This document shows, one piece after another, positions 15,359 through 24,900 of a DNA stretch of 64,000 bases. Within the stretch, counting starts at the first letter, position 1. The number at the start of each line of letters is the position of its first letter. The notes beneath the pieces are model-generated. The model made no database searches. It was not told the DNA's origin and saw only the letters and a list, made by a program, of their open reading frames with translations. Origin of the DNA: Candidatus Gastranaerophilales bacterium (lineage in GTDB: Bacteria; Cyanobacteriota; Vampirovibrionia; Gastranaerophilales; Gastranaerophilaceae); assembly GCA_910587375.1 (NCBI GenBank), contig CAJULR010000031.1, positions 6,664 to 70,663 of the forward strand, written 5' to 3'. Position numbers and translations under genes: made by a program.

Positions 15359-15928
15359 CTAGCGCTCAAGGGTTCTTTTTTCCGTTAAAATTATGTCGCA
15401 TTTGATGTCAAATTCTTCACTTGGCAAGGTTTCGAGCAAGAAATCATCAGGAATTATGACAATTTTTGCAGCCTTCAAGTTTTTTTTGGCAAAAAACCTG
15501 TCGTAATATCCGCCGCCATAGCCAAGCCTTTGAAAATTTTTATCCGCACAAAGCGCAGGTGTTATAACAACATCTAAAATGCCAATATCTTCCAGAGGTT
15601 TTGTTTTTGGTTCTTTAATTTTATATTTGTTTAGAACAAAACCATCTTTGCTTTTATAGGGGCATGCGAGCAAATTTTTGCCGTCGCACTTTGGAAAATA
15701 AAAGTTTCTTTCCTTGTTTTTCAAGGCTTCTGTGATGTTTAAAATGTTTAATTCAGAACCGAAAGGGTAAAAAAGCATAATGTTTTTTGCTTTTTTATCT
15801 TCAAAAAAAATGTTTAATTTATCAGAGATTTTTTCTGAAACATCATAAAGAAGGCCCTCTTTAAAAAGGGCGTTTCTTTTTTCTTTATAAATTTTTCTTA
15901 AATTTTTCTTGTCTTCTTTATGGTTCAT
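15359..15928 (-). CDS. 5-formyltetrahydrofolate cyclo-ligase
   Basis: Converts 5-formyl-THF to 5,10-methenyl-THF with ATP, returning folate to the one-carbon pool. The 189-residue protein shows the N-terminal basic helix (KKNLRKIYKEKRNAL), FYPFGSELNI, and the C-terminal LGYGGGYYDRFF motif that binds ATP and substrate. Its start codon lies inside the last codons of a 53-residue ORF (stop at 15918-15920), implying translational coupling. Confidence 0.92.
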   Translation of the reverse strand: MNHKEDKKNLRKIYKEKRNALFKEGLLYDVSEKISDKLNIFFEDKKAKNIMLFYPFGSELNILNITEALKNKERNFYFPKCDGKNLLACPYKSKDGFVLNKYKIKEPKTKPLEDIGILDVVITPALCADKNFQRLGYGGGYYDRFFAKKNLKAAKIVIIPDDFLLETLPSEEFDIKCDIILTEKRTLER

Positions 15929-16079
15929 GGTGAAGGTTGATTGGCGCTGTGAGATATGCTTTTTGCAAAATGTTTACAATTGGCATTTCAACTTTATATT
16001 CTTTTTTCTCAAGCTTCTTTTCCTCTTTTTGAGGCATATTATAAGAATATAAATATGTAGTTAATTCTTCGCTGAACAT
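15918..16079 (-). CDS. 53-residue hypothetical protein coupled to the folate ligase
   Basis: A short frame beginning MFSEELTTYLYSYN, continuing with a Lys/Glu-rich middle (KKLEKKEYK) and ending PINLHHEP. It overlaps the folate ligase start by 11 nt, and GAAGG lies ~10 nt upstream of its ATG. The overlap and charged, protein-like composition support translation, but it has no recognisable family. It may be a small protein or a leader controlling the ligase. Confidence 0.5.
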   Translation of the reverse strand: MFSEELTTYLYSYNMPQKEEKKLEKKEYKVEMPIVNILQKAYLTAPINLHHEP

Positions 16080-16222
16080 AAAATGAAACCTTCTATAATT
16101 TTTCCCGTATATTTTATAAAAGGGTTTTTATGGCTTTAAATTGACAACAAAATCATATTCTTTACAAAGCTTAACAATTTGCCTGCCTGAATTACAGAAT
16201 TCTAGCCTATAAATCAAATCTA

Positions 16223-16555
16223 TTAGCCCGGAGGCCATTTTAAAGGACGGCCTGAGATAATGTGAAGGTGGATGTGGAACACTTCCTGGCCCGCTTCTTT
16301 TCCTGTGTTTATTACGGTTCTGTAATCTGTAATATTTAGTTTTTTGCAAATTTCTTTAACTGATTCCAAAAGCTCGCCTGCAAGGTCTTTATCGTAAAGC
16401 TCATTCAAGCTTTCAATGTGTTTTTTCGGGATAACAAGAATGTGCACCGGGGCCTGCGGGTTTATGTCGTTAAAGGCCACGATGTTTTCTGTTTCATATA
16501 CAAGGTTGCTTGGAATTTCTTTGTTTGCAATTTTACAAAAAATACAATCGCTCAT
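16223..16555 (-). CDS. hinT: HIT-family nucleoside phosphoramidase (HinT type)
   Basis: A 110-residue purine nucleoside phosphoramidase of the histidine-triad superfamily. The triad H94-x-H96-x-H98 (HIHLHI) is present, with DINPQAPVHILVIPKKHI typical of HinT, and C4/C7/H46 that could bind zinc. A good ribosome site (AAGGAAACCTT) precedes the ATG. The last residues (GRPLKWPPG) match the conserved C-terminus. It is divergent from the exported protein gene at 16644. Confidence 0.95.
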   Translation of the reverse strand: MSDCIFCKIANKEIPSNLVYETENIVAFNDINPQAPVHILVIPKKHIESLNELYDKDLAGELLESVKEICKKLNITDYRTVINTGKEAGQEVFHIHLHIISGRPLKWPPG

Positions 16556-16631
16556 AAGGTTTCCTTAATACTTTTAATGTAATTATATTAGCATTTTTTA
16601 TAACTTTTGTGTCAAATTTTAAGCACATATG

Positions 16632-16643
16632 TATAATATTGTT
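16632..16643 (+). promoter_or_regulatory. -10 box 6 nt before ATG (leaderless candidate)
   Basis: TATAAT at 16632-16637, 6 nt before ATG 16644; GTGTCA at 16609-16614 gives a 17-bp-spaced -35 with 4/6 matches. No Shine-Dalgarno sequence. Confidence 0.55.
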
Positions 16644-17759
16644 ATGAAAAAGAAAATTTTAACCTTGTTTTTATGTTTAATATACGTTTTTCTTCCTGCG
16701 GGTGCAGATTCTCTTAAGGGGGGAATTGAGCAGACCGATATGAAAGGGAATGTCAACAAAGAGCTTTTTACGGGCGAAGTTGATATGCTTGATGAAAAAG
16801 ATACGATTAAAATGACCGTATCACAGGTTTTAAACGGCACATATACAGAAGAAGGGGATGAATTTTTTGCAGAAATTACAGAAGATGTTCTTGGCGGAAA
16901 AAGAAACAAGGGGATAATCGTTCCAAAGGGAAGCATTGTCCATGGGTATGTAAGCGCCATTGAAGATCCGAAAAATTTGGGGCGGGATGGATACATCGTT
17001 ACTGTGTTTGACTACCTTGTGACACCTGACGGCAGACAAATTCCAATTAATGCAAGTCTTTCTACTAAAGAAAATGTGGTAAAAGGGGCTGTTAAAACTG
17101 CCGCAAAACATGTTGGGGTTGCAACGGCAGGGGGTGTTGTAGGCGGGTTTTTTGTCTTGAATATGCTTGGGCTTGAAGCTGCAATAGCATCGCATGGTAT
17201 GACTCTTGCGGGCGGCGCTGCTGTGGGCGGGGCGGTTGGCCTTGTAAGCTCTATGATGAGCAAGGGAAAAAACGTAAACATAAAGCCCGGGGATGAACTT
17301 AAAATTAAGATGGTAACTGACATTGAAATCCCTGTTATGTCAAAAGAAGCTTTTAGAGAAGAAGATATCGAATACGAAGGGCTTGATGTTACGATAAACA
17401 GGGTTGCTTTTGAAAAAGATCCGTTTGATGAAGAAGATATAATTACGCTTGACCTTAAAATTAGCAATATGTCTGATAAAATGTTCTATGCTTTTGACAT
17501 TGCGCTTATGAACGAAATTAAAAACGTTTTTTACCCATCTCCTTTTGGGGACACATCTTTATGGTTTAAAAAAATAAACACAGGCGATGTTATTATCGGA
17601 AAACTTTCTTTTGTAATAAGCGACAAAAAACACAAACACTGGCTTGTTTTTTATGACAGGGCAACAAGAAAACCGCTTGCAAAATATTCAATAGACAACA
17701 TTATTGTGGATAATAAGGTTAACAAAAGTAAAAAAGATAAGAAAAACAAAAAAGTTTAG
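16644..17759 (+). CDS. Exported protein with VirB10/TrbI-like beta domain and glycine-zipper segment
   Basis: 371 residues from the ATG at 16644; an in-frame ATG at 16629 would place the -10 box inside the gene and is less likely. Residues 1-22 are a signal peptide (MKKKILTLFLCLIYVFLPAGA). Residues ~45-150 contain a beta-rich unit with IVPKGSIVHGYV and VTPDGRQIPI, similar in style to the TrbI/VirB10 periplasmic domain. A Gly/Ala-rich hydrophobic stretch follows (~160-210), then IKPGDELKIKMVTDIEIP. The same order occurs in the C-terminal half of the SLH protein at 45216, so this is a shared domain. The C-terminus (~240-371) is another beta-rich region ending in a lysine-rich tail. Function unknown; periplasmic or envelope-associated by inference. 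Confidence 0.65.
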   Translation: MKKKILTLFLCLIYVFLPAGADSLKGGIEQTDMKGNVNKELFTGEVDMLDEKDTIKMTVSQVLNGTYTEEGDEFFAEITEDVLGGKRNKGIIVPKGSIVHGYVSAIEDPKNLGRDGYIVTVFDYLVTPDGRQIPINASLSTKENVVKGAVKTAAKHVGVATAGGVVGGFFVLNMLGLEAAIASHGMTLAGGAAVGGAVGLVSSMMSKGKNVNIKPGDELKIKMVTDIEIPVMSKEAFREEDIEYEGLDVTINRVAFEKDPFDEEDIITLDLKISNMSDKMFYAFDIALMNEIKNVFYPSPFGDTSLWFKKINTGDVIIGKLSFVISDKKHKHWLVFYDRATRKPLAKYSIDNIIVDNKVNKSKKDKKNKKV

Positions 17760-17829
17760 GGCAATAAGTTTTATTTAAATGTTTTTATAATAATATAAGA
17801 ATTCTTTTACTGGGAACATTTAGATAAAA

Positions 17830-19929
17830 ATGACATCAATCGGGACACAATTTTTACAAAACGTTGCTCAAAATGCGCCTCAGGGCGTGCAGAGCACTTA
17901 TGTGCCTAATAATGTTGCCCAAAAAAGCGATTTATTGCAGAAATATCTTGCAAAAACACAAGGAAATAGCGGAGGGCAAGGGCCCTCTATAAGTGCCGGA
18001 AATCCTTATGGCACTTCTCAAAATGTGCCTCAAAACATTCCCCAAGGCGTGCAAAACCAAGCTGCAAGGCCAGTGCAGGCTTATGTTCCTTCAAGCACAA
18101 TGCAGATTCCTAGTGTTCTTGAAAACAGCCCGCAAGCGGACACTTTTGAAGACCCCAAAAAATCTAAAAAAGCAAAAATAGCGGCACTTTCTTTGGCTGG
18201 CCTTGTTCTTGCCACAGGAGTTGCAATTTTAGGCGCCACAAAGACCGGAAAGAATGCTTCAAAGGCATTTTCCAACTTTGTAATGACAAATGTGAAGAAT
18301 TTCTTTGCAGATTTTTCCAAAAAACACAACAGCGAATGGGCAGATAAGATTTATAAAAATATACATAAATTAAGTGTAGAATCAGGAAACGCAGCGGGCG
18401 GGCTTGAAAACTTCACAAACGGAAAAGACGTTTTGTGCAGAAACATTGCAGAAAATTTATCAGGCGTAACTGCAGATGGCAAAATCCTCCCTGATTCATC
18501 CAATAGAGTTGTCCAATTTGTAAGAAAAACCTTTGGCAGGGTTTTTGGCGCATATCATAAGCTTGATAGAAGCACAACGGGCTTCTATAAGGGCAAAATT
18601 GACGCCTCCACAGTGAAAAGATATTCAGGTGCTCTTGAAAGTTTTGATGATGTTGAAAAGGTTATAACTAAAGCACTTGAAGAGCTTAAAAACTCTCCGA
18701 ATGCAAATAAAGCTGTTGTAATTAACGGCAAAGAGATGAAGGCGGCAGAGGCCATTCCTGAAATTGAAAAAATGTTACAAAATATTAAGGGAAATTTACA
18801 AGGTTCATTCTCCGCAGATAAAATTAAAGAAAGGCTTGCAGCTTTAAATGCCTTTATGACAGATGATGGCACAGGAATGAGCCTGAGCCAAAAAACAACT
18901 GAAGGCTTTGTTGAAAATATCAGAGGCAGAAGAATTAAATCCCTTTTCGCAAGGCCTGTTGCGGGAAATATTTTAAAGGATAAAAAAGCAGAACACATAG
19001 GCTTAATCGGCGGCTTTAGGCGACAAATTACAAATGATTTAAATTCTGTTATCGGCCAAAATAAAGATGTTATGGCTGAATTAAGAAGATATGTAAACCC
19101 TGATGATGTTGAAAGCGTAAGAAAACTTGATGATATTATAAAAACTTTAAACAGCCTGAAAAAGGCGAATTTGGATACAACAGCCACTTCAAGAGAGGCA
19201 CTGGACACAATTTTTGCAAAGCTTGATTCACTTAAAACAAGCGTTTCCGGGTTTGCTGCAAACGGTGCGGCAGATGATGTTGCGACGAATGGTTCTGTTG
19301 AAAAAATTCTTAGCACAATTGAAACCGTGAGAGATTCTGTTACAAACGTTAAAACAGGCGAAGCCGAAGATATGATGGGCATTTTAAGGCAAATTTTAGA
19401 GCCTGAAGCTTATGTAGACGTTGTAAAGCCTGGTATGAAACGCTTTAAGGGCGCTTTGAACAGGGCATGCGCGCTTGAGATGAATGATACTTTTGACAAA
19501 TTGAGGGATGTAAATTGCGGCTCTGCGCCAACAGACATTGGCGGAATTATATTATCCACAGGGCTTTTAGGGTTGTATACAGCGCAAGCAGATGATATGG
19601 ATGAAAGAGTGGGCGTTGCGCTTACGACGGGGCTTCCGATTTTATCCACAATGGGAACCTGCTTGTTTGCTGCGGTGAACCAGATTAGCGGCAAAAAAGC
19701 TCTTCTTTTGGGCGGCGCTGTTGCCACGGCTTCAAAAGTGATTTGCGATGGCTTAAATAAGTTGTACAGAAGACATAAAGGCCTTGATGAAAATGTTAAG
19801 CCTTCAATTGTAACGATTGATGATTATATTAACGATTACATTAATCCTTATGTGAATAAATTTGAGCAAGTTTTCTTTGAGCCTGTAAACCCGGGGCAAG
19901 GGGCGCAAAACAATACACAACAGGGTTAA
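17830..19929 (+). CDS. Large hypothetical membrane protein with disordered N-terminus
   Basis: 699 residues, no recognised family. Residues 1-110 are Gln/Asn/Pro/Ser-rich and repetitive (NAPQGVQ, NIPQGVQ, NVPQ). A lysine cluster (KKSKKAKIA, ~114-122) precedes a hydrophobic helix (~123-140). Then comes ~430 residues of charged helical sequence, hydrophobic segments at ~570-590 and ~595-655, and a short polar tail (NPGQGAQNNTQQG). Both ends thus look disordered and Gln/Asn-rich around a helical core anchored in the membrane. No signal peptide. The ribosome site is weak. A strong terminator follows. The plan is shared with the protein at 14458. Confidence 0.65.
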   Translation: MTSIGTQFLQNVAQNAPQGVQSTYVPNNVAQKSDLLQKYLAKTQGNSGGQGPSISAGNPYGTSQNVPQNIPQGVQNQAARPVQAYVPSSTMQIPSVLENSPQADTFEDPKKSKKAKIAALSLAGLVLATGVAILGATKTGKNASKAFSNFVMTNVKNFFADFSKKHNSEWADKIYKNIHKLSVESGNAAGGLENFTNGKDVLCRNIAENLSGVTADGKILPDSSNRVVQFVRKTFGRVFGAYHKLDRSTTGFYKGKIDASTVKRYSGALESFDDVEKVITKALEELKNSPNANKAVVINGKEMKAAEAIPEIEKMLQNIKGNLQGSFSADKIKERLAALNAFMTDDGTGMSLSQKTTEGFVENIRGRRIKSLFARPVAGNILKDKKAEHIGLIGGFRRQITNDLNSVIGQNKDVMAELRRYVNPDDVESVRKLDDIIKTLNSLKKANLDTTATSREALDTIFAKLDSLKTSVSGFAANGAADDVATNGSVEKILSTIETVRDSVTNVKTGEAEDMMGILRQILEPEAYVDVVKPGMKRFKGALNRACALEMNDTFDKLRDVNCGSAPTDIGGIILSTGLLGLYTAQADDMDERVGVALTTGLPILSTMGTCLFAAVNQISGKKALLLGGAVATASKVICDGLNKLYRRHKGLDENVKPSIVTIDDYINDYINPYVNKFEQVFFEPVNPGQGAQNNTQQG

Positions 19930-19943
19930 AAAATATTTGAAGC

Positions 19944-19992
19944 AAAAACCTCCTTTGCTGATTCCGAGGTTCTCGGGCCAAAGGAGGTTTTT
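19944..19992. terminator. Strong bidirectional terminator
   Basis: A perfect 14-bp stem (AAAAACCTCCTTTG 19944-19957; CAAAGGAGGTTTTT 19979-19992) with a 21-nt loop, between the 699-residue gene on plus and the ferredoxin gene on minus. Confidence 0.9.
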
Positions 19993-20021
19993 AAATAGTT
20001 TTAACTTAGTGTTTTAGTTAA

Positions 20022-20201
20022 TTATTCTTCAACTTGGATTACAGAAACAGGGCAAGCATCTGCTGCTTCTTTAACGCAATCTTCGTTTCCGCTAATGCTT
20101 GCTTCGTTAACAGTTGCAACATCTTCTACTTTGAAAACATCCGGGCAGAAAGATTCGCAAGCGCCGCAAGCTATACAACCTTCTTCGATTTTAACTTTCA
20201 T
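20022..20201 (-). CDS. Ferredoxin, single [4Fe-4S] cluster
   Basis: A 59-residue electron carrier. The cluster ligands are C9, C12, C15 and C50 (followed by Pro). C19 and C42 are placed like the disulfide pair of Thermotoga-type monocluster ferredoxins. It is acidic overall. The start is clear: AAGGAGATATTTTT precedes the ATG, and a -35/-10 pair lies at 20271-20247. It is monocistronic, with a bidirectional terminator downstream. Likely electron donor for anaerobic enzymes; the dehydratase activase and rubrerythrin in this window are possible, unproven clients. Confidence 0.93.
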   Translation of the reverse strand: MKVKIEEGCIACGACESFCPDVFKVEDVATVNEASISGNEDCVKEAADACPVSVIQVEE

Positions 20202-20246
20202 AAAAATATCTCCTTAACAATTTGTAAAACATTAATGTCTTTAAAA

Positions 20247-20276
20247 ATTATACTAAAAAAGAATATAAAAAAGCAA
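20247..20276 (-). promoter_or_regulatory. Promoter of the ferredoxin gene
   Basis: On minus: TTGCTT (20276-20271), 18-bp spacer, TATAAT (20252-20247), about 45 nt before the ATG. Confidence 0.6.
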
Positions 20277-20349
20277 GGGCGGGAGGCGTTATTTTAAAAA
20301 ATCGTCCTGCAGACGTTTTTGGCGCCTTACAATTTAAAAACAAGGCCTT

Positions 20350-20943
20350 TTACAGGTCTTTAAGCTCTTGAGTTGTATCCAAAAGCTTTGCAAGAGTTTT
20401 TGCGTCCCCTTTTAATTTGAAATATTCCGCAAACTTTGGCGTAGTCTTCAAATTAAACGAACGGCCGTTTTTATCTCTTGTTTTTGAAATCAAACCTTTT
20501 TCTAAAAGCTCTGCCACATGCTCATACGCGTTGGACCTTAATTCCTTTAAATAAGCTTGTCTTATGGGTTCTTTTAAGGCAATAATTGTTAAAGTCTTAA
20601 GCACTGCGGGTTTTAAATCCACCGGGCATAGTTTTTCAACAATATCAAGGTGTTCAGAGCGAACCTGAATTATATACCCGTCCTCATCATCAATTTCAAG
20701 GGCCCCGTCGCGCGAAGAATAGTCAAACATTAAGTCTAAAAGCGCATTTTCAACCTCTTCTTCACCAACTTTTAAAAGTTCTGAAATTTCAAGCGGCCTC
20801 ATGGCACGTGCTGTTACAAAAAGAACCGCTTCCACCTTTGCTTTTAGGTTTTGCGCCCTTTCTTCATCTGCGCCTGCCTCCGTGCTTGCGTTTGTGCTTG
20901 CCGGGTTTATTGAGTTTTCAAGTAAATTTTCATCAGCCGGCAT
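20350..20943 (-). CDS. scpB: Segregation and condensation protein B
   Basis: A 197-residue kleisin-associated winged-helix protein that dimerises on ScpA in the SMC-ScpAB condensin. Seen: two winged-helix units, the first with VEAVLFVTARAMRPLEISELLKV, the second with LKTLTIIALKEPIRQAYLKELR and EKGLISKTRDKNGRSFNLKTTPKFAEYF, which matches the family's typical RG...L(Y)TT..F..YF ending. The start overlaps the end of scpA by 11 nt. The N-terminal ~25 residues are Asn/Ala/Glu-rich and variable. Confidence 0.93.
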   Translation of the reverse strand: MPADENLLENSINPASTNASTEAGADEERAQNLKAKVEAVLFVTARAMRPLEISELLKVGEEEVENALLDLMFDYSSRDGALEIDDEDGYIIQVRSEHLDIVEKLCPVDLKPAVLKTLTIIALKEPIRQAYLKELRSNAYEHVAELLEKGLISKTRDKNGRSFNLKTTPKFAEYFKLKGDAKTLAKLLDTTQELKDL

Positions 20944-21955
20944 TTTCCATCTCCCCGTTTTCTGATGAAATTTCTAATGAAGCTTTATCTTTTTCCAGTT
21001 TTTTCTTTAGTGTCTTTGCTGATTTAACCGTGCTTTTTGCCTCTTCTTTAATCGATGGCAGCTCCACCACTTTTTCAGGCATTTTTACGTATAGGTCGCC
21101 GTAAAATTCTTCCTGGTAAATGTCGAATTTGCCGTATGAAGCCAGGTATAAAACCGCAATATACGCTGCAGGACGGCTAAAGCCTATTAAAGACAATTCT
21201 TCAAGCTCAATCTTATCGTTTGTTTCTAAAATCTTATTAAGATTTTGCTCCATCTTGTTTACAAGCTCTTCAATGTACTCATCCTGTGTCATATCAAGGA
21301 TTTCAGTTGTCGACATCTTGGAATAGTTTCTGCCAAAGCGCTTTTTTTGCCTTTCAAGATTTTCTTTTAAGGCGCGCTTTTTTTCTAATTGCTCGTAAAA
21401 TTCAAGGTGGCGGATTAAATCGTTTAAGGTAACGCCCCTGTTTCTGTTGAGTTTGGTGCTTGTTCTTCTTTGTAATACTTCATCAAATGAAATTATGTTT
21501 GAAGATGGGAGCTGTAATTGCTCAGGTTCAAAACCGTCTTCATAATCGTTAAAATCATCCGCAAATTCAGGCTCCGGTTCAAAATCCTGGAGGCTTATTC
21601 CGTTTAAAACTTTGGATTTTAAATTTAAAAGCACGGATGAAAAGAAAAACGCTTTTCCAACAAGTCCAAGGTTTTCGTTTTTGTTCAGTTCGCGAAGCTT
21701 TTTCATATACTCATCATGAACTTTTACAATGTCGATGTTCCAGGGGTCGATTTTTCCTGTTTTTGCCATATCCACAATAATTTCAATCGCATCAACAGGG
21801 CTTGAAGCCGCATTTGAAACAGAATTTACCATTTCAAATTCGTAATTTGAGCCCGGGTAATTTGAATTTGGGTAATTTTGGCCTGCATAAACTCCAAGGC
21901 TTTCCCTTGTGCTTTTGTTGTTTTCATTATCATAAAATTTTATGGAATTATTCAT
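20933..21955 (-). CDS. scpA: Segregation and condensation protein A (kleisin)
   Basis: The 340-residue kleisin bridges the SMC heads. The N-terminal helical domain is recognisable from about residue 53 (SPVDAIEIIVDMAKTGKIDPWNIDIVKVHDEYMKKL), although the usual GPLDLLL start is altered. The C-terminal winged helix (~235-290, RPAAYIAVLYLASYGKFDIYQEEFYGDLYV) binds the SMC cap. Unusual: a ~50-residue Asn/Ser/Tyr-rich N-terminal extension and a long Lys/Glu-rich tail. It begins 8 nt after smc ends and overlaps scpB, so the three form one operon. Confidence 0.92.
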   Translation of the reverse strand: MNNSIKFYDNENNKSTRESLGVYAGQNYPNSNYPGSNYEFEMVNSVSNAASSPVDAIEIIVDMAKTGKIDPWNIDIVKVHDEYMKKLRELNKNENLGLVGKAFFFSSVLLNLKSKVLNGISLQDFEPEPEFADDFNDYEDGFEPEQLQLPSSNIISFDEVLQRRTSTKLNRNRGVTLNDLIRHLEFYEQLEKKRALKENLERQKKRFGRNYSKMSTTEILDMTQDEYIEELVNKMEQNLNKILETNDKIELEELSLIGFSRPAAYIAVLYLASYGKFDIYQEEFYGDLYVKMPEKVVELPSIKEEAKSTVKSAKTLKKKLEKDKASLEISSENGEMENAG

Positions 21956-21963
21956 TTTTTACC

Positions 21964-24900
21964 TTATGCTGATTGTTTGTTTGTAATCCCCGAAACGAGC
22001 GTTCTTCCTTTGTTTTGGTTTACGCCAATCATTCTGTCTGCTGATTCTATCATCTGGGATCTTTGGCTTATTACAACAAACTGCGTGCGTTCAGATTGTG
22101 TATTTATCATTTTGGCAATACGCTCTACGTTAAAGCCGTCAAGTGCTGCGTCCACCTCATCCAGTGCGTAGAACGGTGCAGGCAGGTGCCTTTGAACTGC
22201 GAACACTAAAGATAAGGCCATCAGTGTTTTTTCGCCGCCGCTCATCCCTGCAAGCTTTTGTTTTTCTTTGTTTTTCTGGTTTCCTTCAACCGTAAGCCCG
22301 CCAAGGAAGGGGTTTTCCGGGTTTTCCAAAATAAGTTCGCCCTGCCCGTCTGTAAGCTCTGTGAAGATAATTTTAAAATAGCTGTTTACGGAATTAAATG
22401 TATCAAGGAATGTTTCTTTTTTCAAGTTTTCATACCCTGTCATTCTGCTTTGAATTTCATTTTTTTCATTCTCAAGCGTTTCAATCTTTGTGTTGAGCTC
22501 GTTTTGCCTGTTGAGCACAACGTTATAATCTTCAATTGCTTTCATGTTAACAAGGCCAAGGTCGTCCATTTTCTTTTGAAGCTTTTGAATTTTTCCTGTA
22601 ATTTCTTCAATTGAAATTTCAGTCGGCGTGAGTTCTTCTGTTTTAATGCCCCGTTCTTTTAATTCTGCAATCACTTCTTCTAATTGCGGCTCAACACTGC
22701 TTCTGCTCAGTTTAAAGCTTTCGATTGATTCTTTAATCCTCTCAATGTCATTTTCAAGGATATTTTTTGTCTTTTCCGCTTCAAGCATTTCGTCCTGAAT
22801 TTTTTGACGCACATTTTGAAGCTCCACAAGGTTTTTGCCAAGTTCTACAACCTGCGCTTCAAGTTCAGTGAGGACTTTTGAAATTTCAACAATATCCACT
22901 TCAAATTTTTGCTTGTCTTCTGTCAATTGAATATTATCTGCCGTGAGTTTTTTAATGTCCGCCTCTTTAAGTTCAATCATATCGTTGTTAAAGGTGACTG
23001 TTTGATTGTCCTTTAAGATTTCATTTTCTGTGCTTAAAATTTTACGTTCAAGCTCTTTTATTTCGTTTTCAACCCCCTGGGTCATCTCCTGGAGCTTTTT
23101 TAATTCGCCGTCATCAATAAATTTCTCAACTTCTTCAATTTCACTTTGAATGTTTGTAATTTTATCAATGATTTCAACGTGTTTTTGTTCAAATTTGTCT
23201 AAAAGCGCCTCTGTTTTTTTGATTTCAGGGGTGATTTCATTTATTCTTTTTAATTTTTCTTCAATAATTTGTTCAAACTGCTTGTGGCCGGATAAAAGCT
23301 GGCTATATTCATATTTTGCAGCCTGCAGTGAATTTAGTGCGTTTGAATAATCTGCCCTTATTTTTTCAAACTTAGATTCAAGCTCTAGCCTTTTGTTTTC
23401 GCGCGCTTTGTATGTGTCTTCAAGCTCGGCTAATCTTGCCTTATAATTTTCAAGCTCTCTGTCTTCCGCTTTGCCGAATGCAGGCGCATTTTTCCTTTTG
23501 GCGCCGCCTGTGATGGCGCCTGATTTTTCAAAAATTTCCCCGTCAAGCGTTACAATTCTGTATTTGCCCATAAGCCTTTTTGCCGCCTGCATATTTTCAA
23601 CGACAAGCGTTTCGCCAAGGGCAAAATAAAAAGCTTTTATGTATTGGTCTTCAAAATCAATCAAATTAATCGCAAAATCAATAACCCCGTCAAGCTTTGG
23701 CAAAGGCAGGTTGTTTGGAACAGGTTTTAATTTATTCAAAGGAAGACAGGTTGCGCGGTCCTTTCCTTGAGATTTTAATATTTCAAGGGCTCTGCTTGCA
23801 ACGTTTTCATCTTCAACGACAATAAATCTGCTTCTTCCGCCAAGCGCTTCGTTTATAGCATATGTATATTCTGAATCCACATCTGCAAGCTGGCTTAAGG
23901 GTGCGTGCACCCCTTGAATTTTGCTTTGCATAATGGTTTCAACGCCGGCGCCAAGGCCAAAAGTTTTAAAGGCGCGTTTGTTTGCTTCAAGCTCTGCAAT
24001 TTTTTTGTTTGCAAGCTGAATGGAGCGCATATCGTCCTGAATTTGTGTTTTTGTTTTGTCGATGTCGTCAAACACAACCTTTTGAAGGGTTTTCAGGTTA
24101 TCAAGCTCTTTTGTTAAAGTTTCAACCTGTAAAGAAAGCTTATCCTTATCATCATCAAAGTTTTTCACCCTGTTTTCAAGCTCTTCAACGGCCTTGTTTG
24201 TGTTTGCAAGCTCTGTATTTAAATTTTCAAGTTTTGATTCATTCGGCAGTTTTTCTTTAATAAGGTTGTTTTCTGTGTCTTTTAAGGTATCAAGCTCTTT
24301 TCTTAAAGCGTTTCTTTTTTGAATGTATGTGTCTGCCGTCTGGTTTAAGCCTGTCACTTCAGATAAAATGTTTGTGAGCTCCGCTTTTTTCTCTTCAAGT
24401 GTTTTTTCAAGCTCAAGTTTTGCCTGTTCTTTTTCTGCTATAACAACTTTTGCCTTTTCAATGTTGGTGTTAAAGCCTTCAATGGCGTTTTTTGCGGCAT
24501 AAACTGTTTTGTTGTTTGAATTTATAACCTTTTCTGTGTGGAAAATTGAATCTTTTTTTCTTTGAATTTCACTTTTCTTTTCTTCAACAAGTTTTTTAAC
24601 TTCAAGCTGCTTGTCTTCGCCCTGTGCCTTTACCTTTGCGCAGATTTCATCATATTCTTCTTTTTTCTTGTTAATTTCTTCCTGTTTTGCTTCAACTTCA
24701 AGTTCCTGTTTTTTCTTGTCCTTTGTGGCTTTTAGGATATTTTCATGCATTAATTCCAACGTTTTTTTGAAGTTAAAGTATTTAACCGCGGTAATTTGCC
24801 CTTCAAGCTCGTCTTTTTGGTTTTTAATTTCCTGATATTTAAGCGCAACTTCTCTTTCTTCCTTCAGTTTTTCAAGCATAGAGTTAATTTCGCCCATTAC

